A stretch of 20,068 bases of DNA from a virus. The notes beneath the pieces were generated by a model. It did no database searches. It was not told the origin of the DNA and saw nothing but the letters and a program-made list of their open reading frames with translations. Each line of letters starts with the position of its first letter. The first letter of the stretch is position 1. The stretch is from positions 1 through 20,068 of the IMG/VR virus record IMGVR_UViG_3300049484_000138; one strand, 5' to 3'. A program made the position numbers and the translations under genes. Positions 5,525 through 13,712 of the stretch are shown one piece after another.

Positions 5525-7286
5525 GGCCGGATACCGTTCGCCGGAAGCGGCTAAAGAATTGTGGATCGCGTGCAAGCGAGACCCGCTGTTCTGGATAAAT
5601 ACCTTCGTCTGGACTTACAATCCCAAGATGATACCCCTATGCACTACCCGCCCGATGATTACTTATGAGTTCCAGGATAACGCAATCTGGAAAACAATAT
5701 GCTGCATCGTCAATCAACTTGACCTTCATATCGAAAAATCACGTGAAATGACCGCTACATGGAACCTCTTAATGGTTTACCTGTGGTTTGCTCAGTTTCA
5801 TAAGGGTATGAGTTTCAGGGTATGCAGCAGAAACGCAGACCTTGTTGACAGCACTGAAGACCCGGATGCACTATTCAATAAGATTGATTTCATGCTCCAG
5901 AATCAGCCGGACTGGATAATAAATCAAAGCCAGTATAACCGTACAAACATGCACATATTCTTTTATGAGACAGAATCCGGCATTGACGGCTCAAGCACAA
6001 CAAGCGATGTAAGCAGGGGCGGTCGAACCACTTCGATAGGACTTGACGAGTTCGCGTTTGCACCGGAAAGCTACGCAATGCTCAGGGCTTGCCGTGCTTC
6101 ATCGAACTGCCGTATTTATAACTCGACACCTAATGGCACAGGAAACGCCTTTTATGACCTGAAAAAAGCGAAAATACAGCATATAAGGCTCCATTGGTCA
6201 GAACACCCTGAAAAGAGAAAAGGGATGTATCGCAGTATAGATGGCGAACTTAGAATTATCGATGATGAGTTTAAGGGCAAAGTCGTAGATTCCGAAGGCA
6301 CTTCTTATAACTTCCCATTCGATTACCCGTTCAGGCTTGACGGTAAGCTGAGAAGCCCGTGGTATGACAGAGAATGCGACAGGGCGGCACACCCGATGGA
6401 GATTGCACAGGAACTTGATATTGACTACCTCGGAAGCTCATACCAGTTCTTTGTACCGTCCGTTATAGACAGGATACAGGCAGAGGATGTGCGAGAACCG
6501 CTTGTCTGCGGAGAACTTGAATTTGACCCCATAACAGCCAACCCGATAAAATTCGTACCATTTCCCGATGGCAGGATAAGACTGTGGATAAACCTCAGCC
6601 CGGAAGGAAACTTCCCGGAAAAACTTGAGTGCGTACTCGGCGGCGATGTATCTGCGGGAACAGGTGCATCGAATTCAGCTCTCTCCGGCGTGAATAAGGA
6701 AACAGGGGAAAAGGTTCTTGAATTCGCGGAGCCGACTATAAGCCCGGAAGATTTCGGGATTTACTCAGTTGCAATAGCCAAGTGGATGAATGAAGCCTTT
6801 ATGATCTGGGACGCATCGGGACCGATGGGAAGAATATTTGGTAACCGCGTCATGGACTTGAAATATACCTACGTATATTGGAAAACGGCGTTAAACAGGA
6901 TTAACCGCAAGCCGTCCGAGACGCCCGGATTCTTTATGAACCCCGGCGATAAGGCAGAGTCTTTCGGCAGATACCGCAGGGCATTGAAGGAAAGCACGTT
7001 CATTCAGCGAAGTTATGAGGCAAACCATGAATGCCTCTTTTATATCCAGGTCGTAGGCGGTAAGGCAATCGAACATGTGAACGCCATAAATAATCAAGAC
7101 CCGACTGGAGCAAGAGATAATCACGGTGATAGGTGCATCGCGGACGTACTGGCAAATTACGCCCTGTATGTAATGAAGTCGAATGTTATCAATCCTGTCG
7201 AGCCGGAGATACCATTAAACTGTTTTGCCGCTCGCAGACTGGCTTACGAAGCCAAGATACGGAAAGAAGAAGAGGTGTGGGTATGA
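5394..7286 (+). CDS. terminase large subunit (packaging ATPase-nuclease)
   Basis: The motor that pumps DNA into the procapsid through the portal and cuts it. The ATPase half has a deviant Walker A-like SREMTATW, a Walker B with catalytic Glu in SIGLDEFAFAP, and a coupling motif STPNGTGNAFYDL. The nuclease half has the RNase H-fold acidic motifs GGDVSAGTG (I), IWDASGPMG (II) and HGDRCIADVLANYAL (III). I start at GTG 5394 (630 aa), which has GGAG ten bases upstream, although this overlaps the small-subunit gene by 131 bases. ATG 5403 is the next in-frame start. The convincing domain begins at about residue 40 (KNILEAGYRSPEAAKELW), so the true N-terminus could be shorter. The stop overlaps the next start as ATGA. 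Confidence 0.93.
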   Translation: MLRMEENSLTSLIKSYESPIQLPLYSRIPKSVRENLLYRKNILEAGYRSPEAAKELWIACKRDPLFWINTFVWTYNPKMIPLCTTRPMITYEFQDNAIWKTICCIVNQLDLHIEKSREMTATWNLLMVYLWFAQFHKGMSFRVCSRNADLVDSTEDPDALFNKIDFMLQNQPDWIINQSQYNRTNMHIFFYETESGIDGSSTTSDVSRGGRTTSIGLDEFAFAPESYAMLRACRASSNCRIYNSTPNGTGNAFYDLKKAKIQHIRLHWSEHPEKRKGMYRSIDGELRIIDDEFKGKVVDSEGTSYNFPFDYPFRLDGKLRSPWYDRECDRAAHPMEIAQELDIDYLGSSYQFFVPSVIDRIQAEDVREPLVCGELEFDPITANPIKFVPFPDGRIRLWINLSPEGNFPEKLECVLGGDVSAGTGASNSALSGVNKETGEKVLEFAEPTISPEDFGIYSVAIAKWMNEAFMIWDASGPMGRIFGNRVMDLKYTYVYWKTALNRINRKPSETPGFFMNPGDKAESFGRYRRALKESTFIQRSYEANHECLFYIQVVGGKAIEHVNAINNQDPTGARDNHGDRCIADVLANYALYVMKSNVINPVEPEIPLNCFAARRLAYEAKIRKEEEVWV

Positions 7287-7471
7287 TACTTATACCAATA
7301 GGAGAGAAACTCATCCGTTCGCGGAATTTCAGAATTAATACTTATCCCACTGTGTCTGACAGATATTATTACACAATGATTAAGAACGCTAAAGGCAGGA
7401 AAGAACGTGTTGAGGAACTGCGGAGATATTACCAGGCACAGGAAAAGGCAATGCAAAGGAGTGTAAGATAA
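7283..7471 (+). CDS. small basic hypothetical protein (62 aa)
   Basis: A small gene fitted between terminase and portal. It begins at the ATG overlapping the terminase stop (ATGA, 7283-7286) and ends in a TAATG overlap with the portal start. That double coupling argues it is real and virion-related. The product starts MILIPIGEKLIRSR, is rich in Arg, Lys and Tyr, and ends in a helix (KERVEELRRYYQAQEKAM). I do not recognise a family. A head-completion or packaging accessory role is possible from position alone. The upstream extension of the frame inside the terminase gene is taken as a shadow. Confidence 0.7.
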   Translation: MILIPIGEKLIRSRNFRINTYPTVSDRYYYTMIKNAKGRKERVEELRRYYQAQEKAMQRSVR

Positions 7472-9231
7472 TGGCTAAACCAAGTCTTAGTGAGATAAAA
7501 CGTTTGCAGGAAGCCATTAACTGGTCCTTTAAGCAGCTTGAGCCGTTCCGTAAGAACGATAAATACGCTATGGAGCAATATGTAGGCTCGCACTATTCCA
7601 ATAACGGTGCAAGCAAGAAAGTACCGTTCAGTCTGCTCGAACTTGCAGTATCGACATACACACAGAGATTGTCCGGCGGAAAGCCCAGGGCATTATTTAC
7701 CACTCCGCACGATTCGTTAATGCCTATGAAATCCAAGCTACAGGCCGCAACAAACAGGCTTCTTGACGAGATTGACTTCGGAGATACGCTGTCCGAGGCT
7801 GTTCAGGGCGGCTTCTTTTCACTTGGCATTATAAAGATAGGTCTCGATTCAAACGGTGAGGATTATCGAAACGGCTATTCATATAAGATGACAAGGCCGT
7901 TTGCCGCGTCTGTTACGCTCGACAACTGGGTGCATGATATGACTGCAACCAGAAAAGATAAGATGATGTTCTGCGGTGATAGATTGAGCCTGCTTTTAGA
8001 CGATGCGGCTGATTTATATGAGCATGGCGATAAGCTCAAACCAATGAAGGACACAGAAGGATACGGACAGGGTGCGGATAAACTTAAAGAGCTTAGCCAG
8101 GGCGGAGGCGCAAACAGGGAGTATTTTAGAGACCTTGCCGAGGTATGGGAAATCTGGGACGCGGTGGAAGGCAGGATAATTACACTTGCCGCCGGCGAAG
8201 CGGAGCCTTGCGATGTTACTGGGGAATATATAGATTGCAGGGATTGGTCGGGACCGGAAAAAGGACCGTACAAGTTTCTCGGTTTCAACCCGGTAAGAGG
8301 CAATATCATGCCACTGCCCCCGGTTAGCCTGTGGATTGATATGCACGAGCTTTCTAATAATGTCATGCGGAAACTCGAACGCCAGGCACAAAGACAAAAG
8401 ACCGTATTCGGAGTTCAGCCAGGCGGGGAATCGGACGGGCTTACTACTTTACAGGCTAATGACGGCGAGATGGTAAAGATTCTCAATCCCAAGGGCATTG
8501 CCAATATTTCATATCCGGGCGTTGAACCAGGCCAACTGGCGTTCTTAATCCAGTTAAAAGATATGGCAAGCTGGCTGTGGGGTAATCTTGACGCTCTCGG
8601 CGGTCTTAGCCCACAGGCCGATACTCTCGGTCAGGACAGGCTCTTAACGGCATCAGCCTCACAAAGATTAGTTAAGATGCAGAATCAAACCGTGCAGTTC
8701 GCACAGGAAGTTATACATGACCTTGCCGAACTACTTTATAACGAACCATCCATAACCATACCCCTAACCAAATCTTATGGCGATATTTCAATACCGAGAT
8801 ACTGGACGCCTAAAGACAGGGAAGTTGACTTCCTGCATTACAATATGACAATCGACCCGTATTCGCTTTCATACCGAAGCCCGTCCGAACGTCTTGAGAT
8901 TATCAGGCAGACCGTTTTGCAGCTTGTCGCTCCATTTGCTCAACAGATGCAGGCACAGGGCATCGTGGTCAATTATGAAAAGCTGTTTAAGATTGTTGGC
9001 GAATATACAGGTCTTGACGAACTGAAGCAAATCTTAACTTATACAAACCCGCGTGGTATGGAAGATGGTCCCGTAAGGGCTTTGCAATCTCCCAATACCA
9101 CGAGAACAAACGTCAGAGTGAACAGGCCGGGCGCTACATCACGAGGCAAGGATGAGGCTATGGTCGGTCAGTTACTGGGAATGAATCAGCAGACATCGGT
9201 AAGCAACCAGGTCGCAAGGCCGGTAGGCTAA
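7471..9231 (+). CDS. portal protein (podovirus-like)
   Basis: Predicted to form the ring at the unique capsid vertex that serves as DNA channel, terminase docking site and tail attachment site. Support comes from its place directly after the large terminase, its size (586 aa) and its mixed alpha/beta composition. A GNIMPLPPVSLWIDMHELSNNVMRKLERQAQRQKT-type region (given in part: LPPVSLWIDMHELSNN, then MRKLERQAQRQK) resembles the core of short-tailed-phage portals. A long helical region follows (LGQDRLLTASASQRLVKMQ and onward), with a helical tail near FAQQMQAQG. The C-terminal residues are low-complexity, Asn/Thr/Gln-rich and probably flexible. The ATG shares its A with the preceding stop and has GGAG upstream. 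Family assignment is from context and style. Confidence 0.8.
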   Translation: MAKPSLSEIKRLQEAINWSFKQLEPFRKNDKYAMEQYVGSHYSNNGASKKVPFSLLELAVSTYTQRLSGGKPRALFTTPHDSLMPMKSKLQAATNRLLDEIDFGDTLSEAVQGGFFSLGIIKIGLDSNGEDYRNGYSYKMTRPFAASVTLDNWVHDMTATRKDKMMFCGDRLSLLLDDAADLYEHGDKLKPMKDTEGYGQGADKLKELSQGGGANREYFRDLAEVWEIWDAVEGRIITLAAGEAEPCDVTGEYIDCRDWSGPEKGPYKFLGFNPVRGNIMPLPPVSLWIDMHELSNNVMRKLERQAQRQKTVFGVQPGGESDGLTTLQANDGEMVKILNPKGIANISYPGVEPGQLAFLIQLKDMASWLWGNLDALGGLSPQADTLGQDRLLTASASQRLVKMQNQTVQFAQEVIHDLAELLYNEPSITIPLTKSYGDISIPRYWTPKDREVDFLHYNMTIDPYSLSYRSPSERLEIIRQTVLQLVAPFAQQMQAQGIVVNYEKLFKIVGEYTGLDELKQILTYTNPRGMEDGPVRALQSPNTTRTNVRVNRPGATSRGKDEAMVGQLLGMNQQTSVSNQVARPVG

Positions 9232-9244
9232 GGGAAAGGACAAC

Positions 9245-9472
9245 ATGATGGCATTGACAGAACAAGACAGGGATTGGGTACAACTGACAGCAAGAGAGCT
9301 TACTTTCGAGGTAACAAAAGAAGTTCTCGCAGAACATATCAAGACCTGCCCTTTGAGCCAGAAACAGATTAACTATAAACATTTAATAATAGGGATTGTA
9401 ATTGGAGTAACAATCGTTACCGGCAGCGGCGGATTAACACTATTACTCAAGTTTCTTGGAGTGCCAGTATGA
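9245..9472 (+). CDS. small single-pass membrane protein, possible holin
   Basis: A 75-aa protein with a soluble N-terminal part (LTEQDRDWVQLTARELTFEVTK in part: TEQDRDWVQL, ELTFEVTKEVL) and one C-terminal hydrophobic helix, roughly residues 46-70 (LIIGIVIGVTIVTG then LTLLLKF). The shape fits small XhlA-type or class III-like holins, or a virion membrane-interaction protein. No endolysin is adjacent, so the lysis role is tentative. The ATG has an AAAGGA site upstream, and an adjacent second ATG at 9248 is an equally good start. The stop overlaps the next ATG (ATGA), so it belongs to the virion operon. Confidence 0.75.
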   Translation: MMALTEQDRDWVQLTARELTFEVTKEVLAEHIKTCPLSQKQINYKHLIIGIVIGVTIVTGSGGLTLLLKFLGVPV

Positions 9473-9867
9473 GATACGTGTACACCTGTGAATGTGGTAA
9501 TACGCTTGAAAAAGATATACCTCTAAGCAAATTCAGGCAGAGCACCCCCTGCAATAGTTGCGGCGGTAAGATGTTTATAGATGTTGTCAAGCAGCAAAAG
9601 AATGTAAGAAACATTACGAGCAAGAACTGGCCTATGGAAAGTGATGCGCTTGGCGTTCACCCTGAACAGGCTAAGGAGTTCAGTGAATTTTTGAAAAAAA
9701 GCGGTGTGCCTACGGAGGTGCTTCCAAACGGCAATCCCGTTTTAACAAGCAGGAAACACCGCAAAGAAGTCTGCGCCGCAACCGGGATGTATGACCGCAA
9801 CGCCGGATATGGCGATCAGGCACCGCAACATGTTAAACCGAAAATAAGGAGATGTTATGCCGGCTAA
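9469..9867 (+). CDS. zinc-ribbon phage protein (FmdB-like N-terminus)
   Basis: The N-terminus has a small zinc ribbon of the FmdB kind (YVYTCECGNTLEK then CNSCGGKM; Cys pairs at about residues 7/9 and 28/31). A phage-type segment follows (NWPMESDALGVHPEQ, then FSEFLKKSGVPTEVLPNGNP) and a basic C-terminal part (TSRKHRKEVCAATGMYDR). Many phages carry a similar small zinc-binding gene near the portal, with unknown role. It is coupled to the preceding gene by ATGA and overlapped at its 3' end by the next gene. DNA binding or scaffold assistance is a guess. Confidence 0.7.
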   Translation: MRYVYTCECGNTLEKDIPLSKFRQSTPCNSCGGKMFIDVVKQQKNVRNITSKNWPMESDALGVHPEQAKEFSEFLKKSGVPTEVLPNGNPVLTSRKHRKEVCAATGMYDRNAGYGDQAPQHVKPKIRRCYAG

Positions 9868-10036
9868 ATCGAAAAAACAAAGACAGGCTATGGCGATTGC
9901 TCTCCATCATCCGAGCAAACTGAATAAGAATAACAAAGGGCTTTTGAAAATGAGCAAGAGCCAACTTGAAGAGTACGCCTCAACTTCCGAAAAACATCTT
10001 CCGAACAGGAAGAAACTTAAACGATTGAAAAAATAA
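9857..10036 (+). CDS. small basic phage protein (59 aa)
   Basis: A short gene starting at the ATG at 9857 with GGAG (9848-9851) just upstream; it overlaps the zinc-ribbon gene by 11 bases and ends in TAA at 10036. The protein begins MPAKSKKQRQAMAIALHH and ends LPNRKKLKRLKK, so it is very basic. The middle reads LLKMSKSQLEEYAST. Small proteins opening with MPAKSKAQ-like sequence and carrying an MSKSQLRDFA-like segment are common in phage structural regions and have no known function. Its charge fits binding to DNA or to the acidic scaffold encoded next. Confidence 0.75.
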   Translation: MPAKSKKQRQAMAIALHHPSKLNKNNKGLLKMSKSQLEEYASTSEKHLPNRKKLKRLKK

Positions 10037-10059
10037 CCAAATTCAAAGGAGAATCACAG

Positions 10060-11136
10060 ATGGCTAAAGAAACAGACCAAACTCAGGAAACTATTGATAC
10101 GACCGAAGTAAAGGACGAAGTTCAGGCTGAACAGAAAGATACTAAGCCTGATGAGAACCATGCCAAGGCCGTTAAAACCAGTGAAGATTTCGATAAGAAG
10201 CTGGCCGAAGAGGGCGTAGATGATGATTCCTTGCCCGCTCCAAAAGATTCTAAATCGAAGAAAGATAAAGAGTCCGAGACCGAAGATGAAGCCCAAACCG
10301 ATGATAAAAATTCCGGCAAAGCAGACGATGAGGTCAAAGACGATGAAGTAAAGGATGAACAGACCCAAACCAAAGGCGATGAGCTTAAAGTCAGCGAAAA
10401 ACTTGCAAAAGAGGCTGTTGACCTGGGCTTGACGCCGGAAGAGGTTGCTGAATTCCAGAGCGATGATGAACTATCCAAAACTCTTGGCATTCTAAAGTCC
10501 GTGCTTTCCGATACCGAAGATGAGAAGCCTGTCTCTCAGCAGGAAACTCCACCCGTCAAAAAGGGTAAAGAAACTGAGCCTGAAAGTGTGTTCAAATTCG
10601 AGAACGAAGATGATCTCGACCCCGGCCTGCTTGCAGGTATTCGCAAGGGTGAGAAATTCTATCAGGACCAGATTAAGGCGCTGAGTGATAAAGTTGATGC
10701 CATGCAGAGTGGTGTTGTGCAGGAAAAGCAAAGAGAGTTTGTAAAACTGTTCGATGGAATGGTCAATGAACTCGGACTTGAATTCGCCGATGTATTCGGC
10801 AAGGGTTCGACGGCAGAACTGAGCAAGCGTTCCATGGCGTTCAAGAACCGCGATGCGGTGAGGGCGCACATGTACGCTTATGCAAGGGGATTGTCTGAGG
10901 CCGGATTGCCTGTACCTGATGAAAAGTCGCTTTTCAATGTCGCACTTCATAGTCTGCATGGTGAAAAATTGAAAGCAGTTGAAGGTCTGCGGACTTCCAA
11001 AAAGGGAGCCGATTACGCAAAAGGCGCTCGAGTAAGCAAGCCCGCGACCAGGAAAGCCGCCGGATTAAATCCGATGCAGAAGGCTATCGAAACAAGCAGA
11101 AAGTTTGATGACCTTATAGATACATCGGAATATTAA
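10060..11136 (+). CDS. scaffold-like acidic protein
   Basis: Located just before the major capsid gene, the usual place of the scaffolding protein that guides procapsid assembly and then leaves or is cleaved. The 358-aa product has a long, extremely acidic, low-complexity N-terminal half of Glu, Asp, Lys and Thr (about residues 1-165, including KDDEVKDDEVKDE-like runs). A helical middle follows (YQDQIKALSDKVDAMQSG) and then a basic C-terminal part (TSKKGADYAKGARVSKPATR). An acidic N-terminus plus a basic helical C-terminus is the standard scaffold architecture, with the C-terminus touching capsid protein. GGAG lies 5' of the ATG. No protease domain is seen, so the scaffold probably exits intact or is cut by another enzyme. 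Confidence 0.8.
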   Translation: MAKETDQTQETIDTTEVKDEVQAEQKDTKPDENHAKAVKTSEDFDKKLAEEGVDDDSLPAPKDSKSKKDKESETEDEAQTDDKNSGKADDEVKDDEVKDEQTQTKGDELKVSEKLAKEAVDLGLTPEEVAEFQSDDELSKTLGILKSVLSDTEDEKPVSQQETPPVKKGKETEPESVFKFENEDDLDPGLLAGIRKGEKFYQDQIKALSDKVDAMQSGVVQEKQREFVKLFDGMVNELGLEFADVFGKGSTAELSKRSMAFKNRDAVRAHMYAYARGLSEAGLPVPDEKSLFNVALHSLHGEKLKAVEGLRTSKKGADYAKGARVSKPATRKAAGLNPMQKAIETSRKFDDLIDTSEY

Positions 11137-11163
11137 GCGGTAATAAAGAAAGGATTATAAATT

Positions 11164-12195
11164 ATGCCACTTACAGATGCAGCGATTGCTGATATGCTTA
11201 CTACTACCCTTCACGATCTGGGCAGGGGAAGATTTTATCAGATCGCACAGGAAATGGCCGAATACTACGTCATGCCCCGTTTGCTTCGCGAAGGTAACGT
11301 GCGGATGCAGACGAGCGGTATCGGCATTAAAGAAACACTGATGACGAACATAGGCGGAGAATCCAGGTGGGTAGGTCTTAATGACCAAGATACCTACAAC
11401 TGGGAAGATATTCTCACTCAGCTCTCCGTTGTTTGGTGCCGCCTCAATGATAACATGATGTGGGAACGCAGGATGCTCCTTGAGAACAGAGGCGAAGACC
11501 GCATAAATGATGTTATCAAACCGCAGCGAGTAGCGATGATGCTTCGTATCGCAAAGGCGCTCGAGGCAGGGTTCTTCGGAGCACCGGACGCTTCCGATAC
11601 CAAAAAGCCATGGGGCTTGAAGTATTGGATCGTCAAGAACGCTACGACCGGCTTTAACGGCGGGCTGCCGAGCGGGTTCTCTACTGTCGGCGGTGTAAAC
11701 ATCACTACCTACCCGACGTTCAAGAACTATACTGCCCAGTACACATCGGTCAGTAAGAGCGACCTTATCAAGAAGATGAGAACCGCTCACAGGGCTACCA
11801 ACTGGAGAAGTCCTTACAAGACTTCCGAGATGGAGTCCGAGTTCGGGGCAAGACGCCAGATATTCATGAATGAGATTACAATCTCTGCATTCGAGGATAT
11901 CGGTGAAGCTCAGAATGAGAACCTTGGCCGTGATGTCGCTTCTATGGACGATCAGATATCGTTCAAGAGGCACCCACTTATCTACATCGAATATCTCGAT
12001 GATGATACCACAGACCCGGTCTATATGACCGATGTCGAAACCATTAAACCGATTGTGCTGAAAGGCGATTACCTGCGTGAGTCAGACGCGCATTCTCTGG
12101 TGCCTCTCAAACACAATACCTTTGCTGTCGATGTTGACCTGTCGATTAACTTCGTATGCGTCAACAGACGTGCAAACGCCGTATTCTCAAAGTAA
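11164..12195 (+). CDS. major capsid protein
   Basis: Predicted to form the icosahedral shell. The evidence is its position after the scaffold, its length of 343 aa (typical for HK97-fold capsid proteins) and the amino-acid make-up. The N-terminal part is helical (IADMLTTTLHDLGRG, FYQIAQEMAEYYVMPRLL). A loop region follows (GGESRWVGLNDQDTYNWED), then a long helix (RMLLENRGEDRINDVIKPQR). The C-terminal half contains TSEMESEFGARRQIFMNEIT and FKRHPLIYIEYLDDD, resembling the P-domain spine and edge strands. Ribosome-binding sequence AAAGGA lies upstream. The fold itself cannot be proven by eye. Confidence 0.82.
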   Translation: MPLTDAAIADMLTTTLHDLGRGRFYQIAQEMAEYYVMPRLLREGNVRMQTSGIGIKETLMTNIGGESRWVGLNDQDTYNWEDILTQLSVVWCRLNDNMMWERRMLLENRGEDRINDVIKPQRVAMMLRIAKALEAGFFGAPDASDTKKPWGLKYWIVKNATTGFNGGLPSGFSTVGGVNITTYPTFKNYTAQYTSVSKSDLIKKMRTAHRATNWRSPYKTSEMESEFGARRQIFMNEITISAFEDIGEAQNENLGRDVASMDDQISFKRHPLIYIEYLDDDTTDPVYMTDVETIKPIVLKGDYLRESDAHSLVPLKHNTFAVDVDLSINFVCVNRRANAVFSK

Positions 12196-12210
12196 ACGTT
12201 TGAACGTTTG
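12195..12210. repeat. tandem 8-mer AACGTTTG x2
   Basis: AACGTTTG occurs twice back to back right after the capsid stop codon (12195-12202 and 12203-12210), each containing the palindrome AACGTT. It is short and could be chance or a small regulatory element in the capsid-decoration gap. Confidence 0.35.
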
Positions 12211-12246
12211 AAACAGTAAAGCAACTACTTTTTAAGGGAAATAAAT

Positions 12247-13350
12247 ATGTCTTACAGAGCAATAGCAAGATTCGGAAATCAGGATCCTGTTTACAAAGAA
12301 AAGGTCTGGTTTACCGGATCAACGGCACTCAAGAAAGGTATGGGTGTCTGTTATGACCTTGATTACTATACCGCCAATTCAGGTGAGGCGGTAACAGATA
12401 ACTGGGGTCGAAGAGGCAATGTCGTGGCTGTGCCGAGTACCAGTAACAACCTCGCGTTTGCCGGTGTTACCACACAGGCTTATACGGCTGTTACAGGCGG
12501 ACAGGCAATAGAGATTTTCACACCCGGAAGCATCTGTGAAGTTGCGGTCGGTCTGGCAACTGTTATCAACAGTACGAGGCTTACATGCTCCGTCAATAGT
12601 GCCGATGCGGGAAGGTTCACATTGCAGGGACTTTCCGGCAGAGGTACGGCGCTGGCCTTGCAGACCAAAGCAAGGGCTACCGGCGGGGATATTACATTCT
12701 CGTCTATCGATGGTTCAGCGACCTTCGCAACTGCCACTCTTACAAAAACGGGAGTTGGAACTGCCTGCGGTTACGGCGATGCTACTATCGACCCGACTGA
12801 GTTCGTAGTTGTGGTTCTCGGCGGCGCAACTGCTGCTGATGGTGTAACTGCCATAACGACACAGGGCGAATATCCTGTCCTTACCGCACCGACAGCGGAT
12901 ACGATAACTATAGGAACGAATATCGGCACTACAGCCGTGACTTTCTATATTATCAAGAATACATATCCGACTGTTCGGTGTCTGCTTGAAGATGGCGAGG
13001 AAAGCGGTTTGCAGGAAGTGCTTACACCAAAGAATGCGGCTGCCATTCAGAGTATGGTTGGCGGAACTACATTCCTTGCAGGCGGATTGACATTAGCAAC
13101 TGATTCAACCGCCACTCTTGCCGATGGGCTTGTCGAAGGCCAGAAAAAGGCTTTTGCCGGGCTTGGCACACTTACTACCCAGGACTGGCTGCTTACAGTA
13201 ACGAGCGGCTTAAAAACCGTTGGTACTGCCCTTGCCACTATCGAAATCGATGCGGTAACTGACCAGGCTGTTCTTGAATGGCATGGCAATCTTGGCGGCG
13301 GCACGTCCGGATTGTGGAGAATCATAGAAGGAACTGCCACCGAAGCGTAA
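12247..13350 (+). CDS. probable capsid decoration/cement protein
   Basis: Follows the major capsid gene. The product (367 aa) is Gly/Ala/Thr/Val-rich with many predicted beta strands and no membrane segment. The first part (about 1-110) contains VVAVPSTSNNLAFAGVTTQAY and a PGSICEVAVGLATVI segment, resembling the DUF2190-type capsid cement barrel. The middle (about 110-250) has repeated TATLTKTG / TADTITIG strands that look like an inserted beta-sandwich. The C-terminal part (DWLLTVTSGLKTVGTALAT, then WRIIEGTATEA) is another beta-rich domain. Cement proteins stabilise the expanded shell from outside. Ribosome-binding AAGGGA lies upstream. The function is from position and composition. Confidence 0.7.
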   Translation: MSYRAIARFGNQDPVYKEKVWFTGSTALKKGMGVCYDLDYYTANSGEAVTDNWGRRGNVVAVPSTSNNLAFAGVTTQAYTAVTGGQAIEIFTPGSICEVAVGLATVINSTRLTCSVNSADAGRFTLQGLSGRGTALALQTKARATGGDITFSSIDGSATFATATLTKTGVGTACGYGDATIDPTEFVVVVLGGATAADGVTAITTQGEYPVLTAPTADTITIGTNIGTTAVTFYIIKNTYPTVRCLLEDGEESGLQEVLTPKNAAAIQSMVGGTTFLAGGLTLATDSTATLADGLVEGQKKAFAGLGTLTTQDWLLTVTSGLKTVGTALATIEIDAVTDQAVLEWHGNLGGGTSGLWRIIEGTATEA

Positions 13351-13373
13351 GTTCCATAACATTGGGTTTGGTT

Positions 13374-13404
13374 GAGGACGCGGGGCATCGTGTCCTGCGT
13401 CCTC
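13374..13404 (+). terminator. GC-rich hairpin after the decoration gene
   Basis: GAGGACGC (13374-13381) pairs perfectly with GCGTCCTC (13397-13404) around a 15-nt loop that can pair further. No T-run follows, so it is either a partial or factor-dependent terminator or a 3'-end stabiliser for the abundant capsid-decoration message. Confidence 0.5.
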
Positions 13405-13438
13405 TCCAATTAACTTCAATAAAGAAAGGGATTCTGAT

Positions 13439-13693
13439 ATGGCTATTCATAACCTGCCAGAAGAACTAATGTCGGCACAGGCAGATTTTCCCACGTCTGG
13501 GCGCGCACTATACATCGATACGATAGGCTTCATGCTTGCATGGGGCGTTACCGTACCGGGCGATGGTGCAACCGGATACGGGAAGGGATGTCTGTTCCAT
13601 CACACAGACGCAGCAACGGATGCAACGCTGCTCTATGTGAACGTGGGAGATAAAACATCATCCAACTTTGACGCTATAGGCGTTGTCGCATAA
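13439..13693 (+). CDS. small decoration-like protein, paralogue A
   Basis: An 84-aa beta-rich protein (MAIHNLPEELMSAQADFPTS...) with the core GYGKGCLFHHTDAATDAT followed by LLYVNVGDKTSSNF. Its whole length aligns without gaps to the first 80 residues of the next gene, with 48 identical positions by my count, so the two are tandem duplicates. AAAGAAAGGG precedes the ATG at good distance. Such compact LYVNxG domains occur in phage virion proteins near the capsid genes; capsid-surface decoration is the best guess. Unlike its partner it has no Ser/His tail. Confidence 0.72.
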   Translation: MAIHNLPEELMSAQADFPTSGRALYIDTIGFMLAWGVTVPGDGATGYGKGCLFHHTDAATDATLLYVNVGDKTSSNFDAIGVVA

Positions 13694-13712
13694 AGAAAGG
13701 CGGATGATAATT

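Noticed and set aside
7133-7282. N-terminal extension of the 62-aa gene into the terminase gene
   Set aside because: The ATGA junction at 7283 is a much better start, and the extension looks like out-of-frame terminase sequence.
10054-10490. Hydrophobic and Ser-rich antisense frames opposite the scaffold gene
   Set aside because: They are the mirror of acidic Glu/Asp/Lys codons, which read as Phe/Leu/Ile/Ser on the other strand.
11155-11973. 272-aa antisense open frame opposite the major capsid gene
   Set aside because: It is fully nested opposite a well-supported gene, lacks a good ribosome-binding site, and its composition is typical of a shadow frame.
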